This document shows positions 49,888-61,060 of a DNA stretch of 64,000 nt, piece by piece. The DNA lies in the NCBI RefSeq assembly GCF_000372725.1, contig NW_005199770.1, forward strand, positions 295,208-359,207, written 5' to 3'. Position 1 is the first letter of the stretch. Each line of letters opens with the position of its first letter. The position numbers and the translations under genes were made by a program. Below the pieces are notes generated by a model. That model was not told the origin of the DNA, did not search any database, and saw only the letters and a list, made by a program, of their open reading frames with translations. The DNA is from Emiliania huxleyi CCMP1516. Taxonomy: Eukaryota > Haptophyta > Isochrysidales > Noelaerhabdaceae.

Positions 49888-52333
49888 ATGAAGCGCCTCT
49901 CTCGCCGCGTGACTGCCCGCGCCGCGTCGCACATCGCCGCCAACCACGGAGGTGGCGGAGTCGCTCTGTGGCAGCGCGTGCCGGGCAGCGACCGGTGGCG
50001 CTCGCTCGACGGCGGGCCGTCGCCGCCGCGGGCGGGCCCATCCCGCCGCTCGGGTTTGCGGGAGGCGCAGTCCGCGCTCGAGGCGGTGCTTCTGCCGTGC
50101 GACTTCCCGCACTCGGTCGGGCCGGGCTACCTGCGCTACGTCCAGTGGACCTCGATCGGGCTCGTCACGGGCAAGGTCGAGTCAATCCTCGCGACGCAGG
50201 CGGCGCTCTTTGCGGTGGGCGTCGGCGCCGGGGCGGTGCCGATGGCGGCGGCGATCCAGTGGGTGCTCAAGGATGGAGTCGGCCATGCGGCGGCGATCGG
50301 CTACGCCACCGTCGTCAACACGCGTTTTGACGCCGACGCCCGCCGGTTCGGGAGACACTTCCGAGACACTTCCGAGACACTTGCGAGACACTTGCGAGAC
50401 ACTCCCGCGGCCTCCACGTCGCCGCTCGCGCATGAGCCACGCCCACGGGACTGACGGGCCCGCGAGTGTGTCCGCAGGTACCGCTTCCACGCGACGGCGG
50501 GCCACACCGCCGCCGACCTGGTCGCTTGCACGATGCCTCTCGCCCCGAAGACTGTCGCGCTGGTCGGCCTCGAGGTGAGGAGTCGCCACTAGTGACTGGC
50601 CACTGGCCACTAGACACCGGCGGCTGGTCACGACTCTCCACTCCCGCCGCCGCACCACCGCAGGTGCCCTCCTTCCTCCTCCTCGGCTCGCTCTCCTCCG
50701 CCATCTCCTCGGTCGCCGGCGTCGCGCAGGCGGTGGCGCGCGCTCGCATCATGGCGTCCTTTGCGCGGCAAGGCAACCCCGCCGACGGCACGCCTCACTT
50801 GTTCCTTGAGAGTGATCCTCCACTCCTCGTCGACCAGGCAACCTCGCCGACTGCACGCGCGCGGGCCAGTCACAGGCGAAGCTCATGTCGCTTGTCGGCA
50901 CCGCAGCCGGCATCGGCCCCTCGTGGCTGTCGGCCAAGACAGAGCTCGAGACGCACGAGAGGAGAGCTGTGAACAGGCATCGGCCTCTCGTGGCTGGTCG
51001 GGCCGCAGCCCGCCCACGTCATCGGGCTGATGCTGCCCCTCTCCCTCGTCTCTCTCTACTCGGTGTACCGCTCGTGCGATCACATCGTCCTCACCTCGCT
51101 CAACCTGCAGGCGCACCACCACCTCCGCACGCACCTCCGCACGCACCTCCTACACCTCCCATACACCCCTCCTACACACCTCCCACACACCTCCCACACA
51201 CCTCCCAGACCCTCCCACACACCTCCCACACACTTGGCCTCACCTCGCCCACACACTTGGCCTCACCTCGCCCACACCCTTGGCCTCACCTCGCCCACAC
51301 ACTTGGCCTCACCTCGCCCACACACTTGGCCTCACCTCGCCCACACACTTGGCCTCACCACGCCCACACAGCAGGCGGCAAGCACACAGCAGGCGGGAAG
51401 CTCTCCGACACGCCCGCCTCTGCCCCAGCGTCGGCCGAGCTCACCGCGCCTCCCTCTCCCTCTCCTCCCTCCCTCTAGCGGACCGAGCGAGTCTACCACG
51501 CCGCCCTCGACGCGCTCGCCGCCCGCCGCACCGCTGGCGGAGCCGACCCCGCCGACGCAGCCGACGCAGCCGCGGCCGCCGCCCTCTCCGCCGCTGCGGC
51601 GGCTGCAGTCCCGTCGCCGCAGCAGGTGGCCGAGGCGGAGAACATCGCGCTGCCTTACCGCTCCGTCTTCGGCGGGGCGCTGCGGCTGCAGCCGGCCCTC
51701 CGCGACGCGACGCTGGTCGGCCTGCTTTCGGAGGCGAGGCGGTCGGGCGGGGAGGCCGTGGTGTCGAGGCTGGTGTGTCGGGAGGCAGCCGCCCTGTCCG
51801 GCGGGAGGGGGGGGAGAGTGAGCCGAGGGTGATCCGAGGGGCGCAAGCTCGCGTAGGTGTCTCCCCAGCCGGCCGGCTGGAGGGTGAGGTGGCACGGCGA
51901 GGGCTGCTACGCGCTGGCGGAGCGCAGGCGCGGCGGCACCGCGCCGCACGAGGCCGCGGGTCGGCCTGAGGAGGTGTTGAGATTGCGAGATTGCCCGAGA
52001 TGAGTCGAGAGTAGCCGAGGTGAGCCAAGCTTGGCGGGTGTGTGCTTGTGCGGTGCGAGGACAGGAGGGCGTCTGCCCCCACAGGTGCTGGTGTGGTACG
52101 CGGAGGGCGCGTCGTCGCGCGACAAGCTGGAGGCTGTCTGGCACGCGTGCGCCGCCCGGCACGCATGCAGTGCGGCGGGCGCGGCGGCGCGGCTGAGCGA
52201 GGCGGAGGCGCGCGAGGCGTGGCCCGCTGTGTGGGAGGCGCTGGCGGCGCAGGGGTGGGAGACCAAGGTCCCCTTTCTCGACGGCGACGGAGGCTTCTTG
52301 GAGGAGCGACCGGCGGAGCCGAGTGGGCGCTAG
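49888..52333 (+). CDS. RUS-family protein (Root UV-B Sensitive, DUF647)
   Basis: ATG 49888. The first exon has the RUS hallmark: FPHSVGPGYLRYVQWTSIGL, ILATQAALFAVGVGAGA and AAAIQWVLKDGVGHAAAIGY, then FDADARR. The intron at about 50338-50480 (CCCGCCG|GTTCGG to CGCAG|GTACCGC) carries a CCGAGACACTT minisatellite. The following exons read YRFHATAGHTAADLVACTMP, VPSFLLLGSLSSAISSVAGV, then HVIGLMLPLSLVSLYSVYRS. After a long minisatellite intron (51160-51475) come RTERVYHAALDALAARRTAG, ENIALPYRSVFGGALRL and LVWYAEGASSRDKLEAVWHA, stop 52333. RUS proteins are membrane-associated and in plants act in UV-B response and auxin or vitamin B6 related pathways. Here the role is unknown. Confidence 0.88.
51160..51370. 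repeat. Minisatellites in a RUS intron (CTCCCACACAC and a 23-bp unit)
   Basis: First a CCTCCCACACA array, then six or seven copies of a 23-bp unit (CACACTTGGCCTCACCTCGC plus CCA) at about 51230-51365, with very little variation between copies. Confidence 0.9.
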
Positions 52334-52743
52334 AGCCTCCATGTGGAACATAGAGCGCTCAAAGGCCGTTGTGTGGGTGTACGCTCAGTCAGAAAACAGC
52401 GCTGTGTCGGTGCACGTGGTGTGTGCCGCACCCCGGGACGTCAGACGTGACGTGCCATTATTGTTCACTTTGGATCTCCCTGATTGTAATGTGTTGGATC
52501 AGTTGGATCCCTAGCTCACGCCTCACCCCGCTCACGGCGTGCGCCCCGCAAAGCGCAATCGTGTCGAAAGGGAAACAGGATAGAACCGGGCGCTCCGGCC
52601 TCCGGGCTCTCTTGTACATACATTCATACAAAATCTGCCCGCGGGCCAACCTTCAGAAGGTTGATCGGTGGTACTCGAGTATTCACAGATGATGTCAGCT
52701 CTCACAGCGTCGCGGGTGTAAATACACTGGCCAAATCGATTAC
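52334..52743. other. Intergenic
   Basis: No gene or repeat recognised between the RUS stop and the kelch ATG. Base composition is lower in GC than the flanking genes. Confidence 0.4.
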
Positions 52744-52928
52744 ATGCAGCCAGAGTCGTCCATCGACGTCGAGCGTGCACGTTCGCCGCAGCAGCCTGCT
52801 TCCTCGTCGGCCGGCAGCCGCGCCTTCTCGTCGCAGCCTCCACCGGGCGGCAGCGGCGGCGACGGCGACGGCGAGTACGAGCTCCGCGCCTTCTCATCAC
52901 CTCTACACGACGTCGCCGGCGGCAGCCG

Positions 52929-52964
<36 letters not shown>

Positions 52965-54594
52965 ATTTGATCTGGCGGCGCAGGTCGCCTCCCTCCTCGT
53001 GCCCGTCTGCGCGACGATGGCGATCGTCGCCTACCAGGTCGATGCCGTCGAGCGAAGCATGGACGAGAAGCTTCCCGAAATCCTCCCGTACGTGCTGGAC
53101 GCAGACTTGCTGTCGATCGCCACGCTTCACCGCACGCGGCGCGTCGCGCGCGTGTGGAAGTCGCAGGCCGAAATCATGCTCGCCGGTCTTCCGTCCGTTG
53201 TTGTCCTGGGCGGTGGCTCCTTCGGTTCGGGGTACGCAGCCGTGTCCACATACCGCTCGGTGGAGGCGCTCGATCTTTCCCGCATGGCATTCGTGTCGAT
53301 GCCTCCGATGAAGTCGGCGTGTACCGATTTCTCCGCGGCAGTGACTAAGGACGCGTCGGGCGCGACAAAGATCGTCGTGCTCGGTGGCGTCCACCGCCGC
53401 CCTACACAAGTGGCAACGCCATGGTGCGAGGGCCCCAAGGCGGAGCTCATGAATGGCGTCGAGGCCTTCGACCCGGCCACGGCGGATTGGGAGTGCCTGC
53501 CGCCACTCCCCCTGTCCCTCGCCGGCGCGGTCGCTGTGGCCCCCGACGGTGGCCGCGGTGAGCTCCTAGTCTTCGGCGGTGGCCGCAAGAGCAAGCCGGG
53601 CGAGACGTTCGTCGTGCCGGAGGGGGCGCCGGCGTTGAACCAGCACCTTCGCACCTACCTCAGCGGTGGCCCGTACGCGATGCTGCAGACGGCGATGACA
53701 CAGACAGCGCACGACGGCTCGATGGCACTGCCGACGGGCGGCGGCGACCTCAAGTGGCGTCCCTCGGACCGCACCTTTGCCCTCAAGACACGTCCGGGCG
53801 AGTCGACACCGAGGTGGGAGGAGCGCGCGCCGTTCCCCCCGTTCGACCGCGAGTGGATGGGCGGCATCACCCAGCCTGGCGTCGTCGGCGTGCGCGGCGG
53901 CGCTGTCGTCGCGGTCGGCGACGAGATCGTGCGCGTGGGCGAGTACAACTATTTGTCCATACCAAGCGAGATATTCTCCAACCAGGTGAGCGTGTATCGC
54001 GCGGCCTCCGACGAGTGGCTGCCGGTCGAGATCACGACCGCGCCCCCCGCCCACCCCGGCGCCAATGTGCACGGTGCCCGGGGTGTGGTGGCGCTCGGTG
54101 CGTCAGACGGCCACTTGGCCGTCCTCGGCGGCAAGACCGACTTCTCAGCGGTGGGGCGCAACGTGACGGCGGTGCGCTCGCTCGTCGTCACGGTGTCGCC
54201 AAGCGAGGGCGGCGCGACGGCGCAGTGGGCTGACCGCGCGATGCTGCCGCCGCTGCCGGTTGCCCTCAACGGTTTCGGCTGCTGCGCCGTCGGCCGCACG
54301 ATCTTCGTCGCCGGCGGTGCGACGCGGGAGATCCACCCGCTGCACCCGATGATACATCGCGACATGCCGTCGGACAGCGCGTTCATGCTCGACATCGACA
54401 CCAACAAGTGGATCAAGCTACCCACGAGCTTGCGCCTCGAACGCCACGAACCGTGCCTCGTGACCGCGCGCGTGCTCACACCCGCCGTGCGTGCGTTCGG
54501 CGAGCGCGCCAAACAGGGCCAAGAGGACGACGCCGTCAAGGAGGACTTCCACCGCGCCGAGATGGGCGCGCAGGTTGGCTGCACCATCGCATGA
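52744..54594 (+). CDS. Kelch-repeat protein, possibly with an F-box-like N-terminus, 616 aa
   Basis: A single exon from ATG 52744. After a low-complexity Ser/Pro and (Gly-Asp)n region, residues about 95-140 form a helical stretch (PEILPYVLDADLLSIATLHR, TRRVARVWKSQAEI) that resembles a degenerate F-box. Kelch blades follow: SVVVLGGGSFGSGYAAVSTY, TKIVVLGGVHRR, GELLVFGGGRKSKPG, GVRGGAVVAVGDEIVRVGEY, GHLAVLGGKTDFSAV and CAVGRTIFVAGGATREIHPL. That gives five or six blades, with aromatic/Met positions before each Gly-Gly. Kelch propellers bind proteins; with an F-box it would be a ubiquitin-ligase adaptor. No intron, unlike most neighbours. Confidence 0.75.
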
Positions 54595-54639
54595 ACGAGC
54601 AGGCGAGCTGGAGTGCTGGACGGAGGCAGACTCCATGGA

Positions 54640-54890
54640 GGCAATCAATTGGGTTATGAAGTTACTTCGTTGGATCTGAAAATTCCTGATATTAACTATG
54701 ATGTTACGGTACTGTTTATGAGTCAGGGTATTTGAATGTGATATGGGTTTCGCCTCCTTGTGCAGAGTACAGCTGTGCTAAAACATTTGGGGTTGGATAT
54801 ATAGATACAAAAGTTGATCATCAACCAAAACCTTTGTATGAGAAAGACTGATAAAGACACCTGGCAAAATCAGCATTTTATGATTCTTCT
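54640..54890 (+). pseudogene. Low-GC remnant resembling a virus- or phage-type cytosine DNA methyltransferase
   Basis: By hand count, 54661-54900 is about 33-45% G+C, against far higher values on both sides. One frame reads NQLGYEVTSLDL, like the SAM-binding strand (motif I end/II) of cytosine-C5 DNA methylases. A second frame, shifted by one base and starting about 35 codons further on, reads VIWVSPPCAEYSCAKTFGV. This contains the SPPC catalytic-loop signature of a methylase type common in algal nucleocytoplasmic large DNA viruses and phages. Stops and the frameshift show that it is inactive. Origin from an algal virus is inference from composition and motif, made without a database search. 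Confidence 0.5.
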
Positions 54891-55546
54891 ACATCTTCGA
54901 AGTTTGGGTGTAAGATACCCCATCGAGTAAGAGCACTGCCCCCCTGAGGACAAGTCGGCCGCGATCCCTGTCCCATCGCCTGGGCGAGTGTGTCCTCCGA
55001 GCGCACTCGGGCCAAGGCGCGCGAGCGGGCCTCGGTCGCAGCTGAGGCGACATTCATGACATCTCACGATCGTGCATCCTCAGGACTGATAGATAGTATA
55101 ACAAATCCAAAACTTGAGCTCTACATGTACATATCTGGGCTCCCGCATGATACTCCTAAGTGCCACACTCCATAAGATGCGTGCAGTGTGGTTCTACATC
55201 TTGGAAAGTACTCTGTGGATGCCTACGGTTGGTTGTGCTCAAACACCATAGATTCGTAGGTTTGGTACGGAGCGAGGCCCTGCAGCTGCACGCTCTATCG
55301 CGCCCCCTCGTGGCGTGTGCAGCACGCCGCCCGCACAGGCACAGAGGTCAGAGCACACAGTGTCAGCCGCATGTGAAAGCTCAGCAATGTGGCGGTCGCG
55401 CACACGTCAGCATATGGGGTCGTTATTGCTTATTCTTAAAACTTTTTTCGATTCTGAAATTCGTTTTCGCTCTCCGTCTGTCAAAAGCTCTCCCGCATCT
55501 CTCGTCACAGAAGCCAAAGCCGGTGCCTAACCTCATAAGCTCTCTG
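54891..55546. other. Unassigned, mixed composition
   Basis: Between the low-GC remnant and the methyltransferase locus. Parts (55060-55160, 55420-55560) are less GC-rich than the genes around and may be decayed insert. No protein recognised. Confidence 0.4.
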
Positions 55547-57394
55547 TCAGTCACCACTGACGCAAAGCCCACACGATAAGCGCAAATCTCTTCGCAGCGC
55601 GTCGCACGCGGCGAACGCCCGCTCCTCGACTGAGAGGCTCGCAGCGGCGGCGCGGATCTCGGCCGCAAACGTCAGTGCCGCCGCCCGCGCCGCCTCGGCC
55701 GGCGCCGCAGCGGCCGTCCCACCATCGCACATCGCGCCTGGCGCCACGCCGCGCGTCGACGCCTCGAGCTGCGCCACGGCGCGCACGAGACTTCGAATGC
55801 AGCAACTCATCGCAGCCACCAAGTCGTTGCAAACCTCCACCCCCGCCGCCGCCTGCCCATCCCCCACCCGCGCCTCCTCTCGGCGCCCCTTTCTCGAGCG
55901 CCGTAGCTGCGCCAACGCCTCTCGCACCTCGTCGCGGCAAACGCACGTGGCGGCCAGCAGCTGCGCCGGCGAGTCAGCAGGCTGAGGAGGAGCCGTGGGC
56001 AGTGCCGCCCCCTCCTCGCCGCCGCCGCCGTCTCCACCTTGCAGCTCCCGCAGCTCTCGCAGCGCCACCGCAGTCGCCGCCGCGGTTGCCGCCGCCTCGG
56101 CGGCACGTCGCTCTGTATTGCGCCGGCGACGGGCCGCGGTGTGACCTTTGGCTGGAGCGACGACGGCGCCGAGATATGGCGTGGTCGTGGTCGTGGCCGT
56201 GGCCGTGGTCAGCGGCGGCGGACTGCTGCGGTCTATCACGCCGAAGCGCTTGCGCTGGCTCCGGTGGTAGAGCGGCACGCCCAACCGCTCGAGCTCCTCG
56301 CCGGCGGCGGCGTCCATCACGACGACGCGCCTAGGGGCACGAGAGCTCCGACACGGCTCCGAAACGGTTCCGAGGGGCGACGGCGTCCACCACGACGCCC
56401 TCACCTCCTCGCAACCCGCACCGCCTGCCGCACCGCCTCCGCGCTGAGCGGCCGATGGTCGGCGAGCGAGCGCAGCCCGGCGTACGCAGGTGCCGCCTGC
56501 GGAGTACGCACGTCACATAGTGACAGAGGAGCGGAGAGGGGGCAGAGAGCCGCCCCGCCTTGCTCGGCTCGCGGAACATGTCTCGGAAGTGTCTCGGAGG
56601 TGTCTCGGAAGTGTCTTCGCCTTGCTCGGCTCGCGGAACATGACGTCAAAGAAGACGACGTCGGCCGACTCGTCCGGCATGGAGCGCAGGAGCGCCGTGT
56701 GGTCACCGAGCAGCACCGAGACGCGACCCAGCGCCTCGTCTGCGCGGGCGTCGCCGAGCGTCGACGGCGACCCGGAAGTGACGGCGTGGAGCAGCGGGAT
56801 CGACTCCATCGCGACGACGCGACCGCCCGGGCCGACGGCGTGCGCGGCGACGAGAGCGTCGCCCAGCAAGCCCGCCGTCGCGTCGATGACGACCTCGCCT
56901 GCACGAAGCTCGCACGCCGCCAGAAGAGAGTCCTGGAAGCCCGCCGCGCCCGCGTTGCGCAGCCGCTTGGCGGCGATGCCGGCGTGCAGGCGCAGCGGTG
57001 GCCCGCCGCCAGCGGCGTGTAAGCTCGTCCCCTCTCGCCCGACGGCCAGCAGCGACCCCCCGGCGGGGAGGCGGCCGAGCAGCTTGGCGAGGCTGTCCGC
57101 GCCGCCCCGGCGCAAATAGCACGCGTCGAGGCCGCACCGGCGGAGCGAGGTGGCGAGCGCGGCGGCCCGCTCCTGCATGCAGGAGGGTCCGAGGAGGGTC
57201 GAGAGGGTCCGAGAGAGGCGGCGAGCGCGCGGCAGAGGGCTCCTCGAACGGCGCCCCGTCGCGGTCCGTGGTGACGTGCACCACGCCCTCGCGCGCTGCC
57301 TCTGCCCCGGCGCGTCGAGGCTCCGAGCAAGCTCCGAGGAGGGGCCAAGAGGGCCCTGGCTCCGCGTGTCGATGCGTCGCCGCCTCAACGTCCC

Positions 57395-57429
<35 letters not shown>

Positions 57430-59212
57430 CGGCTGGCCAGCACGAAGCCATTCTTCTCTGAGAGGACTTCCGCATCGTACCACTCGCGCACCTCCACCTG
57501 TGGGACGTGTCGTGGGGGACATGTCGTCGGCATGCCGCGGCCGCGTCATGGCACCGCCACTCGCGCACCTCCGCCGCCGACCCGCTAGAGTCCGCGCAAC
57601 CGCTCCCGCCCTCGCCCTCGGCGTCGCGGCACGCTGCGCGCACCAGCTCGGCGAGCGTGCTGACGAGGACCTCGTAGTGGGGCCGGTGCAGCTCGCGCGC
57701 CTGCCGCTGCACCTCCTTCCCGAGCCACCCCTTGAGGCAGCACGGGGAGAGCACCAGCTCGCGCAGCAGAGGGCCACCGCTGCCAAAGAAGGAGACGAGC
57801 CGCGCGCTCAGCGCGCCGCACAAGTGCGTCCCGACCGCGCAGCCCCAGGCAAGCCCGCCGCCGCACTCGCCCGCCACGTAGTGCTGCGCGAGCCGCTCGA
57901 GCGCGCCCTCTTGGAAGATGTCGAGCAGGTGGCACCGCACCTGGCAACCGAGATCCCCCGAGGTCCGCCGAGGTCCGCCGAGATCTCGAAAGTCGACGGA
58001 CGAGGCGGCGCCGCGCCTGCGCCGAGCGGATGCGGCGGTGGAGGTGGGAGAGGTCCATGCCCTGCTCCGCATCGACCTACGGACGTGCGATGGGCATGCG
58101 ATGCGCGTGTCGCGGACGAGCCGGCCCTCCCTGCGCCTCCGCGGCGCACCATCACGACGGTTGCGCCGGGCAGGGCGGCCGAGAGCAGCAGCGTCGCGAT
58201 GCCACGCCTACAGGAAGGCTCCGAGAAGGCTCCGAGGATGCCCAGGAGGGGAGGGCAATACCACAATGCCGCGCCCGGCGCAGACGTCGAATATGACGGC
58301 TCCACTCCCGCCCTCCTGGCCGTCGGCGGGCAGCCCAACCCTCTGCAACGCGCGCCGCACGAGGCAGACCACCGCGTACGCCTGCGGGGACGTGTGGCAC
58401 GGACCTGTCGCCGACACGGCACGGACACGGCACGAGGCAGGCCGCCGCCCTCGCCTCTGTCAGCTCCTTGAGCAGCCTCCGCCGCACGCCGCGCCAGAGC
58501 TTTGCGCCGCCCTCGTCGCAGAGCAGTGCGCTGAACCACGCCTCCCCCACCAGCCGCTGCAGGTGGCCGTTTCCCGGGTGGCGGCGCGCGATCTCGCCGC
58601 GCCAAAACTCGACGTCGGTGTGCCAGCTCGAAGCCTATAGGCAGACTCCGAGAAGGTTCCGAGAAGGTCCCACCCGCAGTCGACGCCGGAGTGATTGCTC
58701 GACGCCGGCGCATCGCTGACGCATGGCTCGCACTCCTCGCAGGCCAGCGCCGGCACCATTGCAGGCGGCGCAGCGGGACGCGCCGCCTCCGTGTCGCCGC
58801 TCTCAACCAGCTCGTATCCCGTTCCCCACCAGCCGGCGACTTGCTGCAGCAGCACCTCGCGGCTGAGGCTGTGGAAGGCGCAGGCGTCGCACGCGGCGCT
58901 CCGCTGCCCCAACATGTGTTCCACCGAGTGGATGCACGTGCCGGAGTTCAGGTGCAGGAGCCGACAGTCCCCGCGGTTGCAACGGGCGGAGCCAGCCTTG
59001 AGGCTCGCCCAGCAGATCGCATTACCCGCCGAGCAGGCGCCTGCCGCTGAGACAGCCTGGACGACCGAGCGCTTGGACTTGCGCCTCGCGTCGATGCGGG
59101 CCCTCCAAGCGGCGGCGGCCTCGGAGCCGAGCATGGCGGAGAGCTGGTCTCGACTGTCGTTTGCGTGATCTTGGGCTCGTTGTGTTGGCGTGCTCGCTAA
59201 TGGCTCGCACAT
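55547..59212 (-). CDS. Two-domain methyltransferase locus: HLCG-type MTase plus bacterial RsmJ-like MTase
   Basis: From ATG 59212 (or 59134) the first exon has paired Cys/His (GSARCNRGDCRLLHLNSGTC), possibly zinc-binding. Next come FWRGEIARRHPGNGHLQRLV, a SAM motif AVIFDVCAGRGIVVLPS, LLLSAALPGATVVMV and LLDIFQEGALERLAQHYVAG, then VGTHLCGALSARLVSFFG with LSPCCLKGW. The HLCG and CC motifs recall TRM13-like tRNA methylases. After YDAEVLSEKNGFVLASRP a second unit follows: SLLAVGREGTSLHA, AGEVVIDATAGLLGDALVAA, SADVVFFDVMFREPSKA, ADHRPLSAEAVRQAVRVARR and VVVMDAAAGEELERLGVPLY. This resembles bacterial RsmJ-like methylases. The C-terminus is Ala-rich and ends at 55547. Two adjacent genes cannot be excluded; no stop and new start between the domains was identified. 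Confidence 0.55.
56556..56642. repeat. Minisatellite between 25-bp direct repeats, in a methyltransferase intron
   Basis: CGCCTTGCTCGGCTCGCGGA followed by ACATG occurs at 56556-56580 and identically at 56618-56642. The 37 bp between are TCTCGGAAGTG/TCTCGGAGGTG units. The repeat copies are exon sequence (sense MFREPSKA), so one copy is a duplicate of coding DNA. Confidence 0.9.
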
Positions 59213-59252
59213 CGTCCTTCACCTCACTCACCACCCCACCGTCCGAGCCTGC

Positions 59253-59312
59253 GTGCATGCAGCGCATGCAGCGCACGCACGCACGCACGCACGCAGCACG
59301 CGCACGCGCGTT
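59253..59312. repeat. GCATGCA/ACGC short tandem repeats
   Basis: GCATGCAGC and (ACGC)n repeats between the divergent promoter regions, directly upstream of the two-domain methyltransferase locus. An AAAAGAATA word follows at about 59328. Confidence 0.7.
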
Positions 59313-59773
59313 CACAGCCGCCCGCACAAAAAGAATACGTTGCGTCTTGTTTTCTCTTTTTATTACACTTCCTCCAGCCACCTCCCCATCAAACAAAGTC
59401 GTCGTCACCGCAGCAGCTGTCTACCACCTGCGGATTGGAATCCGATGGCGATGTATATCCACAGATCGCTGTGTTGCGCGGACGGGGCTTCGACGAGCCA
59501 GTCGACGAGCCAGCTTCGACGAGCCATACACGAGGAGATCAGCTCACGCCGCCTGACAAGGAGCCAAGCAACGGAAGAGGGGTGAGCAAAACGCCGAACC
59601 GCCACCTCTCTCCTCCGTCCCTCCCTCCCTGCGGAGCTGCATTCGACGGAGCTCTCCGCTCAGCACCCCGCGGCCCTCCCCCTCTCTCTCCCTTCTCTCC
59701 GCCCCTTCCATGCGCCCCTGTTATTCGCAGTGCCTGTGCAAGCCTCCCGCTGCAGCCCGCCCTGCGACTCGCG

Positions 59774-60367
59774 TCACCCTGCGCCCACCCCGAGGGGAGA
59801 GGGGGGCTGGCGCGCCTGCCGCTGCGCGAGAAGCGTCTGGAGCTGCGACACGCGGTGCTTCGTGTGCGTGAAGAGGTGCGGCTTGACCTGGGGAGGAGAA
59901 GCGAGGCGGGGGCGGGGCGGCGAGTGGCGCACCTAGTGGCGAGGAGGGAGCGCACGGGGAGGGGGGATGCGCGCCTGCTGCCGCGTCTTGACATTCTTGC
60001 GCATCATGAAGAGCTCCTGACCGCACGTGTCGGCGCCACGTCAGAGGGGCGTGTCCTCTGGCTTGGGACCAGAGGGCGCCCGCCATCCCTCCCGAGTGCG
60101 AGGAGCAGCACGCGCGCGGCGCGTCCCGGGCGATTCGCAGGCGGGTGAGCGCGCCTTCTTCGCGTTGGAGATCTCCTGCAGCAGCTCCTCCTCGGTCAGG
60201 CCCTTGGCGTCGGCAAAGGACGGCAAGGCCATGGAGGGCGACGCGGTCGCACGGACCGCGGCGGGCGGCGCGGAAGCAAGCGAGAGCGCGCCGGGCGCGC
60301 GAGCGGGCGCCCTCAGCGCAGCAGCCGGGGATAGCAAGCAGAACAGGGCGAGGAGGAAGGAGCGCAT
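59774..60367 (-). CDS. rpl29: Plastid ribosomal protein uL29 (L29), nuclear-encoded, 122 aa
   Basis: Three exons, 60367-60155, 60016-59975 and 59887-59774, are joined by two GC-AG introns (AAGAAG|GCGCGC to GGTCAG|GAG; CAGCAG|GCGCGC to CCCAG|GTC). Exon 2 is only 14 codons (ELFMMRKNVKTRQQ). The leader is bipartite: signal peptide MRSFLLALFCLLSPAAA, then an Ala/Pro/Ser/Arg transit-like stretch starting LRAPARAPGALSLASAP. The mature protein starts near LPSFADAKGLTEEELLQEIS and ends VKPHLFTHTKHRVSQLQTLL, AQRQARQP: the L29 helical hairpin with its KHxxSQLQTLLxQR motif. It binds 23S rRNA near the exit tunnel of the plastid 50S subunit. The size fits L29 plus targeting peptide. Confidence 0.9.
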
Positions 60368-60406
60368 TCGGCGGCGTGGAGACTCGAAGAGGCTTGGCAG
60401 TATGCA

Positions 60407-61060
60407 GTGATAGAGCTCGCGGGCGAGGTGAAAGAAGAATTACCCGCGGAATGGCGACGGCTAGCAACACACCTTCCTGAGGCAAGGAGGAGACGCGGGG
60501 AACTGAAAGACTGGGACGACTGGAAACAAGAAGACAGTGAGCCACCACAGGCGTCGTTGGCGCACATACTGAGCGGCAGCTGCGCTGGAAATAAGGAAGA
60601 GGCGCGTCACTTCATGCGGAAGCTCGACAAACACAGAGAAAGAAGAGGACGGACATCAGTGATGACGAAACAGAAGCTAGCGCAGAAGAGAGCAGGGCAG
60701 ACCCGGGGACTGGGGAGCCGGAGCGGACGGCATCGGCCGCCGAGGGAACGTTGGGAAGAGGCACGAGGAGGGCGGCGACCTCAACCGACTATGGAGGACC
60801 CGTCACCAGACGACGCAGAGCAGACGACGGTGAGGCGGAGCAGACGCGCAGGGCGAGACGAGGGAGGGAGCAGGATGTTGCGGAGATCAGCAGGAGGATG
60901 TACGACGAGATTAGGAGCAGCAGGGACCCGAGGGACCATGTGGAAGACGGCTAGTGCTAGTCCCCCATCGGGAGGACGACCCCGGCTAGTCGCCGACCAC
61001 ACCCACAAAGAACCCTGCACAAAGACCGCAGGGCGGGGACCTGTTCCTTTTTACCCATCT
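60407..61060 (+). CDS. Possible transposable-element ORF fragment
   Basis: A long, purine-rich, charged + strand frame (ELPAEWRRLATHLPEARRRR, SLAHILSGSCAGNKEEARHF, MRKLDKHRERRG), then Arg/Gly/Pro-rich sequence, running into the repeat block at 61060. The first part looks protein-like and the later part looks like untranslated repeat. It has no reverse transcriptase or transposase motif. It may be the 3' end of a retroelement or a chance frame. Confidence 0.3.

Noticed and set aside
51230..51365. CRISPR array
   Set aside because: The 23-bp units are directly adjacent with no spacers, lie in a eukaryotic intron, and no cas genes are present.
54595..54680. A continuation of the kelch gene into the low-GC DNA
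   Set aside because: The kelch frame stops at 54594 after a complete propeller, and base composition changes right after it.
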